This document shows positions 46,279-53,927 of a stretch of 64,000 bases of DNA, in pieces. The notes under the pieces are model-generated. The model was not told the DNA's origin. It saw nothing but the letters and a program-made list of their open reading frames with translations, and made no database searches. The translations under genes and the position numbers were made by a program. This stretch comes from Pseudomonas parakoreensis (GTDB lineage: Bacteria > Pseudomonadota > Gammaproteobacteria > Pseudomonadales > Pseudomonadaceae). The DNA is taken from the NCBI RefSeq assembly GCF_021602155.1, contig NZ_BQHY01000007.1:1-64000 (forward strand), in the 5' to 3' direction. Each line of letters begins with the position of its first letter. Position 1 is the first letter of the stretch.

Positions 46279-47049
46279 TCAGTCGTAGATCACTTTCTTC
46301 TTCCAGTCCGCGTCGGCTTCAACTTCCTTGAGGCCTTCGGTCAACTGGTTCACTTCGCCTTCGACCGGTGCAATTTTGTCCATGACCTGAGCGTTGGCGC
46401 GGGCCAGCAGTTTTTCCAGGTATTGCAGTTGTTCCGAGTACATCTGCGGGTCTTGCTGTTTGCGCAGGTATTGCACGCCGCGTTCGAAGGCGAGGCGGGC
46501 CTGGCCTGGCTGGTTTTGTTGCAGGGATTGTTGGCCGAGGTTGTTGAAGAACTCGATGTGCAGCAGGACCAGGATGTGGCGGACTTCCTTGATCCAGTGT
46601 TTGGCTTCGTTCGGCGGCAGGAAGCCGTCGTGGGCGGCGCGGGTGATCTGGCCGTGAAGGGCTTCGAGCAGGAAGCGGACGTCCTTGGCTTTGGCTTCGG
46701 TCAGGATCGGTGCCGGCGGGTTGTTGACCGGAATCGATTCGCCCTGGGCTACCAGTGCGCTGAGTTCAGTGATCCGTGCCTTGATCGTGGCGCTGGTTTT
46801 TTCCAGGTTCAGCAGACGCTGGCAGACGTTCATTTCCAGACGCGTCAGCAGCAGCTTGAGTGCCGGCGTCATGAACTGACCGGGGAAGGTTTCAGTCAGT
46901 TCGCCGCAGCGGCGCAGGCGGTCGTTGAGTTCGACTTTGGTACGGGCCTTCTCCAGTTTGTTGTTTTCCACCACATGGTTCATGTAGCCAATGGCGATCA
47001 GAATTGCGATCCCGGCTACGACTAGCAGGGTGATCATGAGTGGTGTCAC
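46279..47049 (-). CDS. Membrane-anchored coiled-coil protein, function unknown
   Basis: A 256-residue protein with one N-terminal hydrophobic helix (about 5-24) and a long mainly helical body with heptad-like segments (ERLEKARTKVELNDRLRR-type patterns; LEALHGQITRAAHDGF; YLEKLLARANAQV). It is likely anchored in the inner membrane with a cytoplasmic body. GTG 47049 is chosen because AGAGG lies eight bases before it; ATG 47037 is the next choice. No known domain is recognised. The gene is divergent from the tRNA array. Confidence 0.7.
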   Translation of the reverse strand: MTPLMITLLVVAGIAILIAIGYMNHVVENNKLEKARTKVELNDRLRRCGELTETFPGQFMTPALKLLLTRLEMNVCQRLLNLEKTSATIKARITELSALVAQGESIPVNNPPAPILTEAKAKDVRFLLEALHGQITRAAHDGFLPPNEAKHWIKEVRHILVLLHIEFFNNLGQQSLQQNQPGQARLAFERGVQYLRKQQDPQMYSEQLQYLEKLLARANAQVMDKIAPVEGEVNQLTEGLKEVEADADWKKKVIYD

Positions 47050-47331
47050 CGGTAAGACCTCTTTATAGGGTTCGCATGCGAGTGTAGTGGCTGGGCACTT
47101 GGGCGCCCAGCGCCGCTCGACGAGTTGATTCAGCAGCTTCTGTGTATATCGGCTGCACACTGCTTATATGAATGCTGGCGCAAGGTGCGCAGATTGCCAT
47201 CATCGTGTTGCGGACTATAACGCCTTGGCGAGTGGCGGAATATAGGCGTCAATCGTCGGGCGACGGAAAAGCCCGAATGCTCTCGTAAAGCAGGTCGAAG
47301 TCATTGATTTAAATAAATTTATATTCGGGGG

Positions 47332-47360
47332 TTGACGACCTCTCAAACCATCCATAGAAT
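47332..47360 (+). promoter_or_regulatory. Sigma-70 promoter of the tRNA array
   Basis: TTGACG (47332-47337), a 17-base spacer and TAGAAT (47355-47360), followed by the GC-rich discriminator GCGCGCC, the form found at stringently controlled stable-RNA promoters. Transcription would start near 47368, about 55 bases before the first tRNA. Confidence 0.85.
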
Positions 47361-47421
47361 GCGCGCCACTTGCAGCGTAAAGCACACAGCGAAACGCGGC
47401 AGGGAGTGAATGTTGTAGTGT

Positions 47422-47497
47422 GTCCCCTTCGTCTAGTGGCCTAGGACACCGCCCTTTCACGGCGGTAACAGGGGTTCGAGTCCCCTAGGGGACGCCA
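47422..47497 (+). tRNA. tRNA-Glu (anticodon TTC), copy 1
   Basis: A 76-base cloverleaf: acceptor GTCCCCT pairs with AGGGGAC, anticodon TTC in the loop CCTTTCACG, T-loop GGTTCGAGTCC, and an encoded CCA end. Identical to copies at 47680 and 47890. Confidence 0.97.
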
Positions 47498-47499
47498 AT

Positions 47500-47575
<76 letters not shown>

Positions 47576-47679
47576 ATTTTAAACAGCACTGCTTTCGGGC
47601 AGGGCTGAGTGAAACCAGAACCTGATCTTCGGAGACGGCTCTGGACACCGAAACACACACCATGTGTTCCGGGTAGCGT

Positions 47680-47755
47680 GTCCCCTTCGTCTAGTGGCCT
47701 AGGACACCGCCCTTTCACGGCGGTAACAGGGGTTCGAGTCCCCTAGGGGACGCCA
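47680..47755 (+). tRNA. tRNA-Glu (anticodon TTC), copy 2
   Basis: Same sequence as copy 1 over all 76 bases. A 104-base spacer from the first pair contains no clear terminator or promoter, so read-through is likely. Confidence 0.97.
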
Positions 47756-47758
47756 TTT

Positions 47759-47834
<76 letters not shown>

Positions 47835-47842
47835 AATTCTAA

Positions 47843-47869
47843 AAGCGCCGCTCAGTGAGCGGCGTTTTT
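47843..47869 (+). terminator. Terminator-like hairpin between tRNA pairs 2 and 3
   Basis: GCGCCGCTC and GAGCGGCG pair around AGT, followed by TTTTT. Only 20 bases separate it from the next tRNA-Glu, too few for a full promoter downstream, so the third pair must depend on read-through or on a promoter inside the hairpin. It resembles the final terminator at 48051. Confidence 0.75.
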
Positions 47870-47889
47870 ATTAGTGAAAGTTGTAGCCT

Positions 47890-47965
47890 GTCCCCTTCGT
47901 CTAGTGGCCTAGGACACCGCCCTTTCACGGCGGTAACAGGGGTTCGAGTCCCCTAGGGGACGCCA
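47890..47965 (+). tRNA. tRNA-Glu (anticodon TTC), copy 3
   Basis: Same sequence as copies 1 and 2, with encoded CCA. Confidence 0.97.
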
Positions 47966-47967
47966 TT

Positions 47968-48043
<76 letters not shown>

Positions 48044-48050
48044 ATTTCAC

Positions 48051-48082
48051 AAAAACGCCGATCAGTGATGATCGGCGTTTTT
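48051..48082 (+). terminator. Intrinsic terminator of the tRNA array
   Basis: AACGCCGATCA and TGATCGGCGTT pair around GTGA, followed by a T-rich tail. It lies eight bases after the last tRNA. Confidence 0.92.
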
Positions 48083-48109
48083 GTTTGTGCAGCATTTTGC
48101 ACGCAACAA

Positions 48110-48131
48110 AAAAGGACCTTCGGGTCCTTTT
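48110..48131 (-). terminator. Intrinsic terminator of the dipeptidase gene
   Basis: AAAAGGACC and GGTCCTTTT pair around the stable TTCG tetraloop, flanked by A/T on both sides, so it can act in both directions. It lies about 45 bases beyond the dipeptidase stop. Confidence 0.85.
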
Positions 48132-48174
48132 CTGTTTTCACGTCAGGCCCGCTGAATCACGGGCCTGTGTCTTG

Positions 48175-49914
48175 TCAGAGCTTCGGCAGCTGGCCGACAC
48201 GACCCATCATCTCAGTGACGATCTGCAGGTCCAGCAGGAACTGGTCAACCGTCTTGAACTCACCGTCGGTATGGCCGGTGTATTTGACTTCAGGACGGGC
48301 CAGGCCGAATTGCACGCCGTTCGGCAAGTCATGCACCGAGGTCGCCCCGGCCGAGGTGCCGAACTCATGCTTCATGCCCAGGTTCTCAGTGGCCACCGCC
48401 AACAGTGCTTTGACCCATTCGCCTTCCGGGTTGCGATACATCGGTTCGTCGATCGAGTAGGTGAAGTCCGCGGCGACGTGGGTTTTCTTGCTCCAGGCGG
48501 CGAGTTTGTCAGCGATTTCCTTCTGCAGCACTTCTGGCGATTTACCCTTCGGTACGCGCAGGTTGACAGCCAGTTTGAAGGCCTTGTCGTCCACACCGAC
48601 GTAGGTCAGCGAAGCAGTCAGCGGGCCCATGAACGAATCGGAGAAGCCGACGCCAAGTTTTTTCCCCAGATAATCCAGGCCCCAGTTGTTGGACGCATAG
48701 CGGGCAGCGTCGGTGATCTGGTTGTGCTTGAGCGCCACCTTGCCGTCGAGACCGTTGATGAAGTCGAGCATCCGCGCGACCGGGTTGACGCCGGACTCGG
48801 GTTCGGAGGAGTGCGCGGACACACCGGTGACGCTCAGCTTGACGTCTTTGCCGTCAACTTTTGCCGCCACTTTGAAGTCGCCACCGTGTTTTTTCGCGTA
48901 CTCGTTGCCGGCCTTCTGCAGGCTCGCCGCCAATTGCTCCGGCTTGTCGGTGACGAGAGTAGCGACCGAAACCGACGGAATCTGGTTGGTCGCCAGGCCG
49001 CCGGTCATCGAAGTGATTTCGGCGCCACTGCCTTCAGCCTTGCGCAGCGGGAAATTGGCCATGACCGTGCCGTAGCCTTTCTCGGCGATGACCACCGGGT
49101 AACCGCCATCCAGCGCCATGTTGTAGTTCGGTGTCGGGTTGTGCTCGAAGTAGTAGGGGATCGCGTCACCCGTGGTTTCTTCAGTGGTGTCCACCAGCAG
49201 TTTGAAGTTGCGTGCCAGTGGCAGCTTTTCTTCCTTGATCACTTTCATGGCGTACATGGCGACGACGATGCCGTTCTTGTCGTCTTCGGTGCCACGGCCA
49301 TACATGCGGTCGCCGATCAACGTCACTTTGAATGGATCGAGTTTGGTGCCGTCCTTCAGCACCCAGTTTTCCGGGGTGACCGGGACCACGTCGGCATGGG
49401 CGTGAATGCCCACGACGTCATCGCCGCTGCCGTCGAGGGAAATTTCATAGACACGGTTGTCGACGTTGCGGAATTTCAGGTTGAACGATTCGGCGAGGTT
49501 CTTGATCTTTTCGGCGATTTTGATGAACTCGGGATTGTCGTGCTGAGCCACGCCTTCTTTGCGGAAGGTCGGGATTTCCACCAGTTCGCGCAGCGTTTCC
49601 AGGGCGGCTTTGCCGTACTTGGCGCGGGTGTAGATGCCCAGCAGGCGATTGATCTCGTTCTGCTGCTCGGCGGTCAGGGTCTTGTTGTCGAGAAAACCAT
49701 TGATCGCCGGGGCGAGGTTGTCGGTCTTGCCCGGATTGCTGCTCGCGACCGCACCGAGAAACTGACGAAAATCGCTGACCGTCGTATTGCTGAACGCCTT
49801 GAGGATCGCAGCACTTTGCTCGGGGCTGATGTTGGCTTGGGCCGGCAGGGTGAACGACGAAAGACTGGCCAGAACCAGGCTTGTGGCAGCCAGACGCTTG
49901 AGGGAAAAATTCAT
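48175..49914 (-). CDS. Exported M20-family dipeptidase
   Basis: A 579-residue peptidase with a signal peptide (about 1-27, ending PAQA), so periplasmic. Zinc ligands and catalytic residues fit the M20 family: His/Asp in IHAHADVVP near 140, the bridging Asp in GRGTEDDKNG near 170, the catalytic Glu pair in DTTEETTGD near 213, and His in the final part (HDLPNG near 530). A dimerisation domain occupies about 300-410. Such enzymes cleave dipeptides for nutrition. ATG 49914 is chosen from AAGGA 11 bases upstream. Confidence 0.88.
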   Translation of the reverse strand: MNFSLKRLAATSLVLASLSSFTLPAQANISPEQSAAILKAFSNTTVSDFRQFLGAVASSNPGKTDNLAPAINGFLDNKTLTAEQQNEINRLLGIYTRAKYGKAALETLRELVEIPTFRKEGVAQHDNPEFIKIAEKIKNLAESFNLKFRNVDNRVYEISLDGSGDDVVGIHAHADVVPVTPENWVLKDGTKLDPFKVTLIGDRMYGRGTEDDKNGIVVAMYAMKVIKEEKLPLARNFKLLVDTTEETTGDAIPYYFEHNPTPNYNMALDGGYPVVIAEKGYGTVMANFPLRKAEGSGAEITSMTGGLATNQIPSVSVATLVTDKPEQLAASLQKAGNEYAKKHGGDFKVAAKVDGKDVKLSVTGVSAHSSEPESGVNPVARMLDFINGLDGKVALKHNQITDAARYASNNWGLDYLGKKLGVGFSDSFMGPLTASLTYVGVDDKAFKLAVNLRVPKGKSPEVLQKEIADKLAAWSKKTHVAADFTYSIDEPMYRNPEGEWVKALLAVATENLGMKHEFGTSAGATSVHDLPNGVQFGLARPEVKYTGHTDGEFKTVDQFLLDLQIVTEMMGRVGQLPKL

Positions 49915-50062
49915 TGCAGTGGGCATTCCTTTGCAGGCATTTACAGGGGAAGTGTTTGAAAGTTGAAACAAATCTTTTCCAAGCTAACACCACGAAGGTG
50001 TTAAAGGGGAGTCCCTGAAGTGGGATCCGTCGCACAGAAATGCAAAAGCGGCGCACAAACGA

Positions 50063-50099
50063 AAAAGGCCCGATCGGTGTTGAACGGATCGGGCCTTTT
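50063..50099 (-). terminator. Intrinsic terminator of the LysE-type cassette
   Basis: AAAGGCCCGATC pairs with GATCGGGCCTTT, leaving a loop of about ten bases, with T-rich flanks on both strands. It lies 15 bases beyond the LysE stop. Confidence 0.9.
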
Positions 50100-50114
50100 G
50101 TTTTGGCGCAGCGT

Positions 50115-50753
50115 TTACATCGACAGCACCAGCCTGCCGGCGAACAGAATCAGGATCACGCCCATGCTGCGTTCGAACCAATGGCCCATGCGCATGAACA
50201 GGGACCGCACCCGGCTGCTGGAAAAAAACAGTGCGACGATCACGAACCATAGCGCGTTGACGAAGCACATCCACACCCCGTACAGCGCCTGGATGTTCAG
50301 CGGCGTAGTGGCGCTGATGATCGTGGTGAAGATCGCCAGGAAAAACAGCGTGGCCTTGGGGTTGGTCGCATTGGTCAGAAAGCCGGTGCTGAACGCCTTG
50401 AACAGTGACTGCGCGACCAGCGGCTCGTCGGTATTGTTTTCACCCTCGAGCGTGGACTTCGGTTTACTGCGAATCAGGCTGATGCCGAGGTAAAAGATGT
50501 ACGCGCCACCGATCACCTTGGCCACGGTCAGCAACCACGGCGTGGTGTGCATGAGCGCGCCAACACCGAGCAAAGTATAGAGAACGTGCACCGAAATACC
50601 GGCGCCGATGCCCAGTGCGGTGCAGATGCCCACCAGTCGGCCGAAGCGTACGCTCTGGCGGATGGTCACGGCGAAGTCCGGGCCGGGAGCGACCACGGCC
50701 AGAAAGTGAATGGTGGCCAGTGCCAGAAACTCGCCCAGGTAGTTCGATAACAT
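50115..50753 (-). CDS. LysE/RhtB-family amino-acid exporter
   Basis: A 212-residue inner-membrane protein with about six hydrophobic helices; VVAPGPDFAVTIRQSV near residues 20-35 is the LysE family motif. Such proteins export amino acids or derivatives. Its ATG comes one base after the oxygenase stop codon, so the two are coupled. With AlaX and the oxygenase it probably exports the cassette's amino acid or product. Confidence 0.9.
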   Translation of the reverse strand: MLSNYLGEFLALATIHFLAVVAPGPDFAVTIRQSVRFGRLVGICTALGIGAGISVHVLYTLLGVGALMHTTPWLLTVAKVIGGAYIFYLGISLIRSKPKSTLEGENNTDEPLVAQSLFKAFSTGFLTNATNPKATLFFLAIFTTIISATTPLNIQALYGVWMCFVNALWFVIVALFFSSSRVRSLFMRMGHWFERSMGVILILFAGRLVLSM

Positions 50754-50754
50754 C

Positions 50755-51525
50755 TCAGCTCCAGAAGGTCAGGGGTGAAGCATTGCCGCGATAGCCGACA
50801 AAGAATGAAAGGCTCAGTCGCGGATCCGCTACGCCCGGCGTCACCGAGTGCATGCAGCGCGAATTGAACATGATGAAATCGCCCGGCTCCGGCCGCACTT
50901 CCAGGGTCGGTGGGCCGAGCAGCGCCGGGTCGATGCCGTAGCTGTCGCCGCGCATCTCGTCGAACCGGTCCGGGCTGATATCGTCGTCCCACATCTGCAG
51001 CGCACCGCCCTCGGTCGGCATGTTCAGGTACACGTTGCAGGCGAACTGCGCCTCCAGGCTGCGGGCCTGAAAGCTGTCCGGGGCGTCCTTGGCGAAAATG
51101 TCGTGATGAGCGAGGAAACACACACCGGGTTTGACCACCCGTGACAGGCCGACATACATCTTGCGGCCATAGAGGTTTTCCAGATGAGCGCCGGCCGGCC
51201 AGGACTCGTCGAGCATGCAGCGCAGGGTATCGACCGGCGAGGAGTAGGGGGCGCAACGTTCGCGCAGTTCAGCGATGTTGCGGGTGGCGCGTTCGAAGTA
51301 GTCCTCGATCAGCAGCGGCTGGTTTTCCGCCTCGTAAAACGCCATGCCGATGCGGCCGATGCTCGGCGCGTTGATGTAGCCTTCAAAGCCCGGAGCAAGA
51401 ATCTTGTCGCCAAGCTGAACCGCCAGCGGCTCCGGCAGAAAGCCTTTGACGCGGATGGCGAGGACTTCTTCGTTGGCCAGTTTTTTTATGCACGTCTCAT
51501 CGAGACGCTCGACGTCTAGCATCAT
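50755..51525 (-). CDS. Putative 2-oxoglutarate/Fe(II)-dependent oxygenase
   Basis: A 256-residue protein with the features of a non-haem iron oxygenase: HxD-type pair HHDIFAKDAP near residue 140, distal His in FNSRCMHSVTPG near 227 and a 2-oxoglutarate-binding Arg in DPRLSLSFF near 240. Such enzymes often hydroxylate free amino acids. The role here is inferred from the flanking amino-acid exporter and AlaX. Start is uncertain between ATG 51525 and 51522; no strong RBS. The 89-base gap to AlaX contains two hairpins. Confidence 0.75.
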   Translation of the reverse strand: MMLDVERLDETCIKKLANEEVLAIRVKGFLPEPLAVQLGDKILAPGFEGYINAPSIGRIGMAFYEAENQPLLIEDYFERATRNIAELRERCAPYSSPVDTLRCMLDESWPAGAHLENLYGRKMYVGLSRVVKPGVCFLAHHDIFAKDAPDSFQARSLEAQFACNVYLNMPTEGGALQMWDDDISPDRFDEMRGDSYGIDPALLGPPTLEVRPEPGDFIMFNSRCMHSVTPGVADPRLSLSFFVGYRGNASPLTFWS

Positions 51526-51554
51526 TGTTTTAGGTCCATCTATCGATAGTCAAC

Positions 51555-51608
51555 GGAACCGGCGAGTGCGGTTCCCCCGGCGCCGGACGCTGCGCGAGGC
51601 AGCGTCCG
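51555..51608 (-). promoter_or_regulatory. Two hairpins between AlaX and oxygenase genes
   Basis: First, CGGACGCTGC and GCAGCGTCCG pair exactly around GCGAG (51584-51608). Second, GGAACCG and CGGTTCC pair around seven bases (51555-51575). No T-tract follows, so a terminator is unlikely. They may be a processing, stability or attenuation element that sets expression of the oxygenase and exporter relative to AlaX. Confidence 0.5.
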
Positions 51609-51614
51609 AGATGC

Positions 51615-52241
51615 TTAATCCACGCTGTAGTGGACGGATAACGTGCCTTTCTTCTGCGAAAGGGAAGCGATCTTGACTGTGCCCAAATCCTTCAGGCTGC
51701 GTACATGGGTGCCACCACAGCCGTAGGCCGGCAGCTCGCCAAAACCGATTTCCCGCGCGCCTTCACGCAGCGAGGTCAGGCGGGGCAGGTCGTGTTCGAT
51801 CCACTCACGAATACCGTATTGAACGGTTGGCGCGTCGACTTCCTGAGCCGCATCGCCGGGTTTGAACTGCACCCGGCCTTCGTCTGGCCAGTGGTGCGCC
51901 TTGACCGGCGTCCAGCCCATGGCTTGCACGAAATGCCCGATCAGGTGCCCGGCTGAATGCATGCGGGTGTTGTAGCGGCGACGTTGTTCATCGACATGGA
52001 TGCAGGTCATGCCGAGTTTCACCGGACGGTCGACGTAATGCACGATCCGATCCGGCTCCTGGATCACGCGCAGCACCTGGCTTTCGCCGATCATGCCGGT
52101 ATCGCAAGGCTGCCCACCGCCTTGCGGATGAAACAGCGTGGCGCGCAACACCACGGCAAATTCGTTCTCGTGGGGCGTGCAGTCGAGGACTTCCACATTA
52201 GCCTTGAGGTCATCACTATGGAAAAAGAGGCGAAGCGTCAT
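51615..52241 (-). CDS. AlaX-type alanyl-tRNA editing protein
   Basis: A 208-residue stand-alone editing domain related to AlaRS. Zinc motifs are complete: HSAGH near residue 95 and CGGTH near 175. FHPQGGGQPCD near 37 is the conserved AlaRS/AlaX loop. These proteins remove serine, glycine or other wrong residues from tRNA-Ala (or related tRNAs). It opens the operon with the oxygenase and exporter. ATG 52241 follows AAGGG; the frame upstream lacks coding character. The LysR gene is divergent over 90 A/T-rich bases. Confidence 0.9.
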   Translation of the reverse strand: MTLRLFFHSDDLKANVEVLDCTPHENEFAVVLRATLFHPQGGGQPCDTGMIGESQVLRVIQEPDRIVHYVDRPVKLGMTCIHVDEQRRRYNTRMHSAGHLIGHFVQAMGWTPVKAHHWPDEGRVQFKPGDAAQEVDAPTVQYGIREWIEHDLPRLTSLREGAREIGFGELPAYGCGGTHVRSLKDLGTVKIASLSQKKGTLSVHYSVD

Positions 52242-52331
52242 ATTCCATGCCCTTATTAAAGTGTCTTTTTTTATTATATGAATCGTGCAATAACGTGATA
52301 ATCCGTTCAAACATCAAAGGACTTGTGCGCT

Positions 52332-53330
52332 GTGAGCATCAATCTTCCGCTGCCGCTGCTCGGTGAAATGGCGATCTTCGTCAAGGTCGTGGAGACCGGC
52401 AGTTTCTCCGAAGCCGCCCGCCAGCTGGGTTCGTCGCCGTCGGCGATCAGTCGCAGCATTTCCCGACTGGAAAAGGCTCTGGCCACGCGTTTGCTGCAGC
52501 GCACGACGCGTAAATTGCGTCTGAGTGATGGTGGTGAAGAAGTGTTCAAGCGCTGTCAGGAGATGGTCAGCGCCGCCAAATCGGTGATGGAGATCAGTGG
52601 GCAGTTCACCCACGAGGCGGAAGGGTTGGTGCGGGTCAGCGTGCCGAAAGCGGTCGGGCGCTTCGTGATTCATCCGCACATGCCCGAGTTTCTGCGGCGT
52701 TATCCGAAAGTCGATGTCGAGTTGCTGCTGGAAGACCGCCAGGTTGATTTGATTGACGATCATGTCGACCTGGCGATTCGTATTACGGACCGTCCGCCGG
52801 CGGGGCTGGTCGGGCGACAATTGCTGACCATCGACCATTTGCTCTGCGCCACCCCGCAATACCTGGCCGACCACGGCACACCGACGCATCCGCATGATCT
52901 GCTCAATCACAGTTGTATCTATCTGGGAGAAACCCCGAGCGATGCCCGCTGGAAATTCAAGAAGGGCAGTAAAGCGGTGACGGTCGGTGTGCGTGGCCGC
53001 TATGCCGCCAACCACACCGGCGTGCGGCTCGGAGCCGTGTTGCAGCACATTGGTATCGGCAGCTTGCCGTACTTCACCGCGCGTTATGCGCTGGAGCAGA
53101 AACTGATTGTGCAGGTGCTGCCGGAGTGGACATTCCTCGCGTCCTATCACGGTGGGCTGTGGCTGCTGCATTCACCGACGCGTTATCTGCCGCCGAAGCT
53201 GCGGGTGTTCATCGATTATCTGGTGGAGTGTCTGGAGAAAGAGCCGACGTTGAGCAAGCCGGGGAAGGCGGGTGCGCCGAATAATCTGGCGATGGCGTAT
53301 GAATTGCCGGAGAGTGAGGGCCTGCTTTAA
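52332..53330 (+). CDS. LysR-family transcriptional regulator
   Basis: A 332-residue regulator: winged helix at about 10-68 (ETGSFSEAARQLGSSPSAISRSISRLE) and a substrate-binding effector domain at about 95-300 with RVSVPKAVGRFVIHPHMPEF. It is divergent from the AlaX operon and probably controls it in response to the compound the operon handles. GTG 52332 follows AAAGGA by ten bases; TTG 52323 is too close to that site. Confidence 0.88.
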   Translation: MSINLPLPLLGEMAIFVKVVETGSFSEAARQLGSSPSAISRSISRLEKALATRLLQRTTRKLRLSDGGEEVFKRCQEMVSAAKSVMEISGQFTHEAEGLVRVSVPKAVGRFVIHPHMPEFLRRYPKVDVELLLEDRQVDLIDDHVDLAIRITDRPPAGLVGRQLLTIDHLLCATPQYLADHGTPTHPHDLLNHSCIYLGETPSDARWKFKKGSKAVTVGVRGRYAANHTGVRLGAVLQHIGIGSLPYFTARYALEQKLIVQVLPEWTFLASYHGGLWLLHSPTRYLPPKLRVFIDYLVECLEKEPTLSKPGKAGAPNNLAMAYELPESEGLL

Positions 53331-53418
53331 AAGCAAAAGATCACAGCCTGCGGCAGCTCCTGCAGAGATCACATGTATTCCCTGTAGGAGCTGCCGCAGG
53401 CTGCGATCTTTTGATCTT
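53331..53418. repeat. REP-type inverted repeat, family C variant
   Basis: Arms AGATCACAGCCTGCGGCAGC (53339 on) and the complement ending near 53415 flank about 30 bases. The arms carry GCCTGCGGC instead of GCCTTCGGC. It starts immediately at the LysR stop. Confidence 0.8.
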
Positions 53419-53430
53419 CAAACCCTTAAA

Positions 53431-53838
53431 TCAGTGCTTGCTGTCCTGGGCAGACATCGCCAGCAACTGTTTTTCCTGGTTCCAGTCGAACGGTTCGTCG
53501 TTCTGTTCGGCTTCGTAGCGACGTTCTTCCAGTGCCTGATACAGGTCGATTTCTTCATCGGACAGGTAGTGCAGGCAGTCGCCAGCGAAGAACCACAGCA
53601 GATCCCGCGGGATCAGGTGGGCAATTTGCGGATAGCGGGTAATCACTTGGGTCAGGATGTCCTGGCCCAGGTACTGGCTTTCGATCGGATCGATCGGCAG
53701 GGATGCCAGCAGTTCGTCAAAGCGCTCCAGGAACAAGGCATGGCTTTCTTCGGGAACCTGATCGGCCTCACCTACGGCGACCAGGATACTGCGCAGGTGG
53801 TCGAGCAAAACAAGATGATCGGCAACGACGTTGGACAC
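53431..53838 (-). CDS. Conserved cytoplasmic protein beside fadE, function unknown
   Basis: A 135-residue acidic protein without signal or membrane segment; RDLLWFFAGDCLHYLSDEEI near 85 is the most conserved-looking part. GTG 53838 is preferred because TTGAGGA lies eight bases upstream; ATG 53859 falls in the terminator of fadE. The gene follows fadE on the same strand, as its counterpart does in P. aeruginosa as I recall, but a terminator separates them. Confidence 0.7.
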   Translation of the reverse strand: MSNVVADHLVLLDHLRSILVAVGEADQVPEESHALFLERFDELLASLPIDPIESQYLGQDILTQVITRYPQIAHLIPRDLLWFFAGDCLHYLSDEEIDLYQALEERRYEAEQNDEPFDWNQEKQLLAMSAQDSKH

Positions 53839-53860
53839 GAGATAAGTCCTCAAGAGCAAA

Positions 53861-53897
53861 ACGGGCGCGGGAGTATAAAGCTCTCGCGCCCGTTTTT
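53861..53897 (-). terminator. Intrinsic terminator of fadE
   Basis: GGGCGCGGGAG and CTCTCGCGCCC pair around TATAAAG, with TTTT on the minus side and TTTTT on the plus side. It lies 31 bases after the fadE stop. Confidence 0.88.
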
Positions 53898-53927
53898 CAC
53901 AAATAAACAGCTACACGGTCGTCAGCA

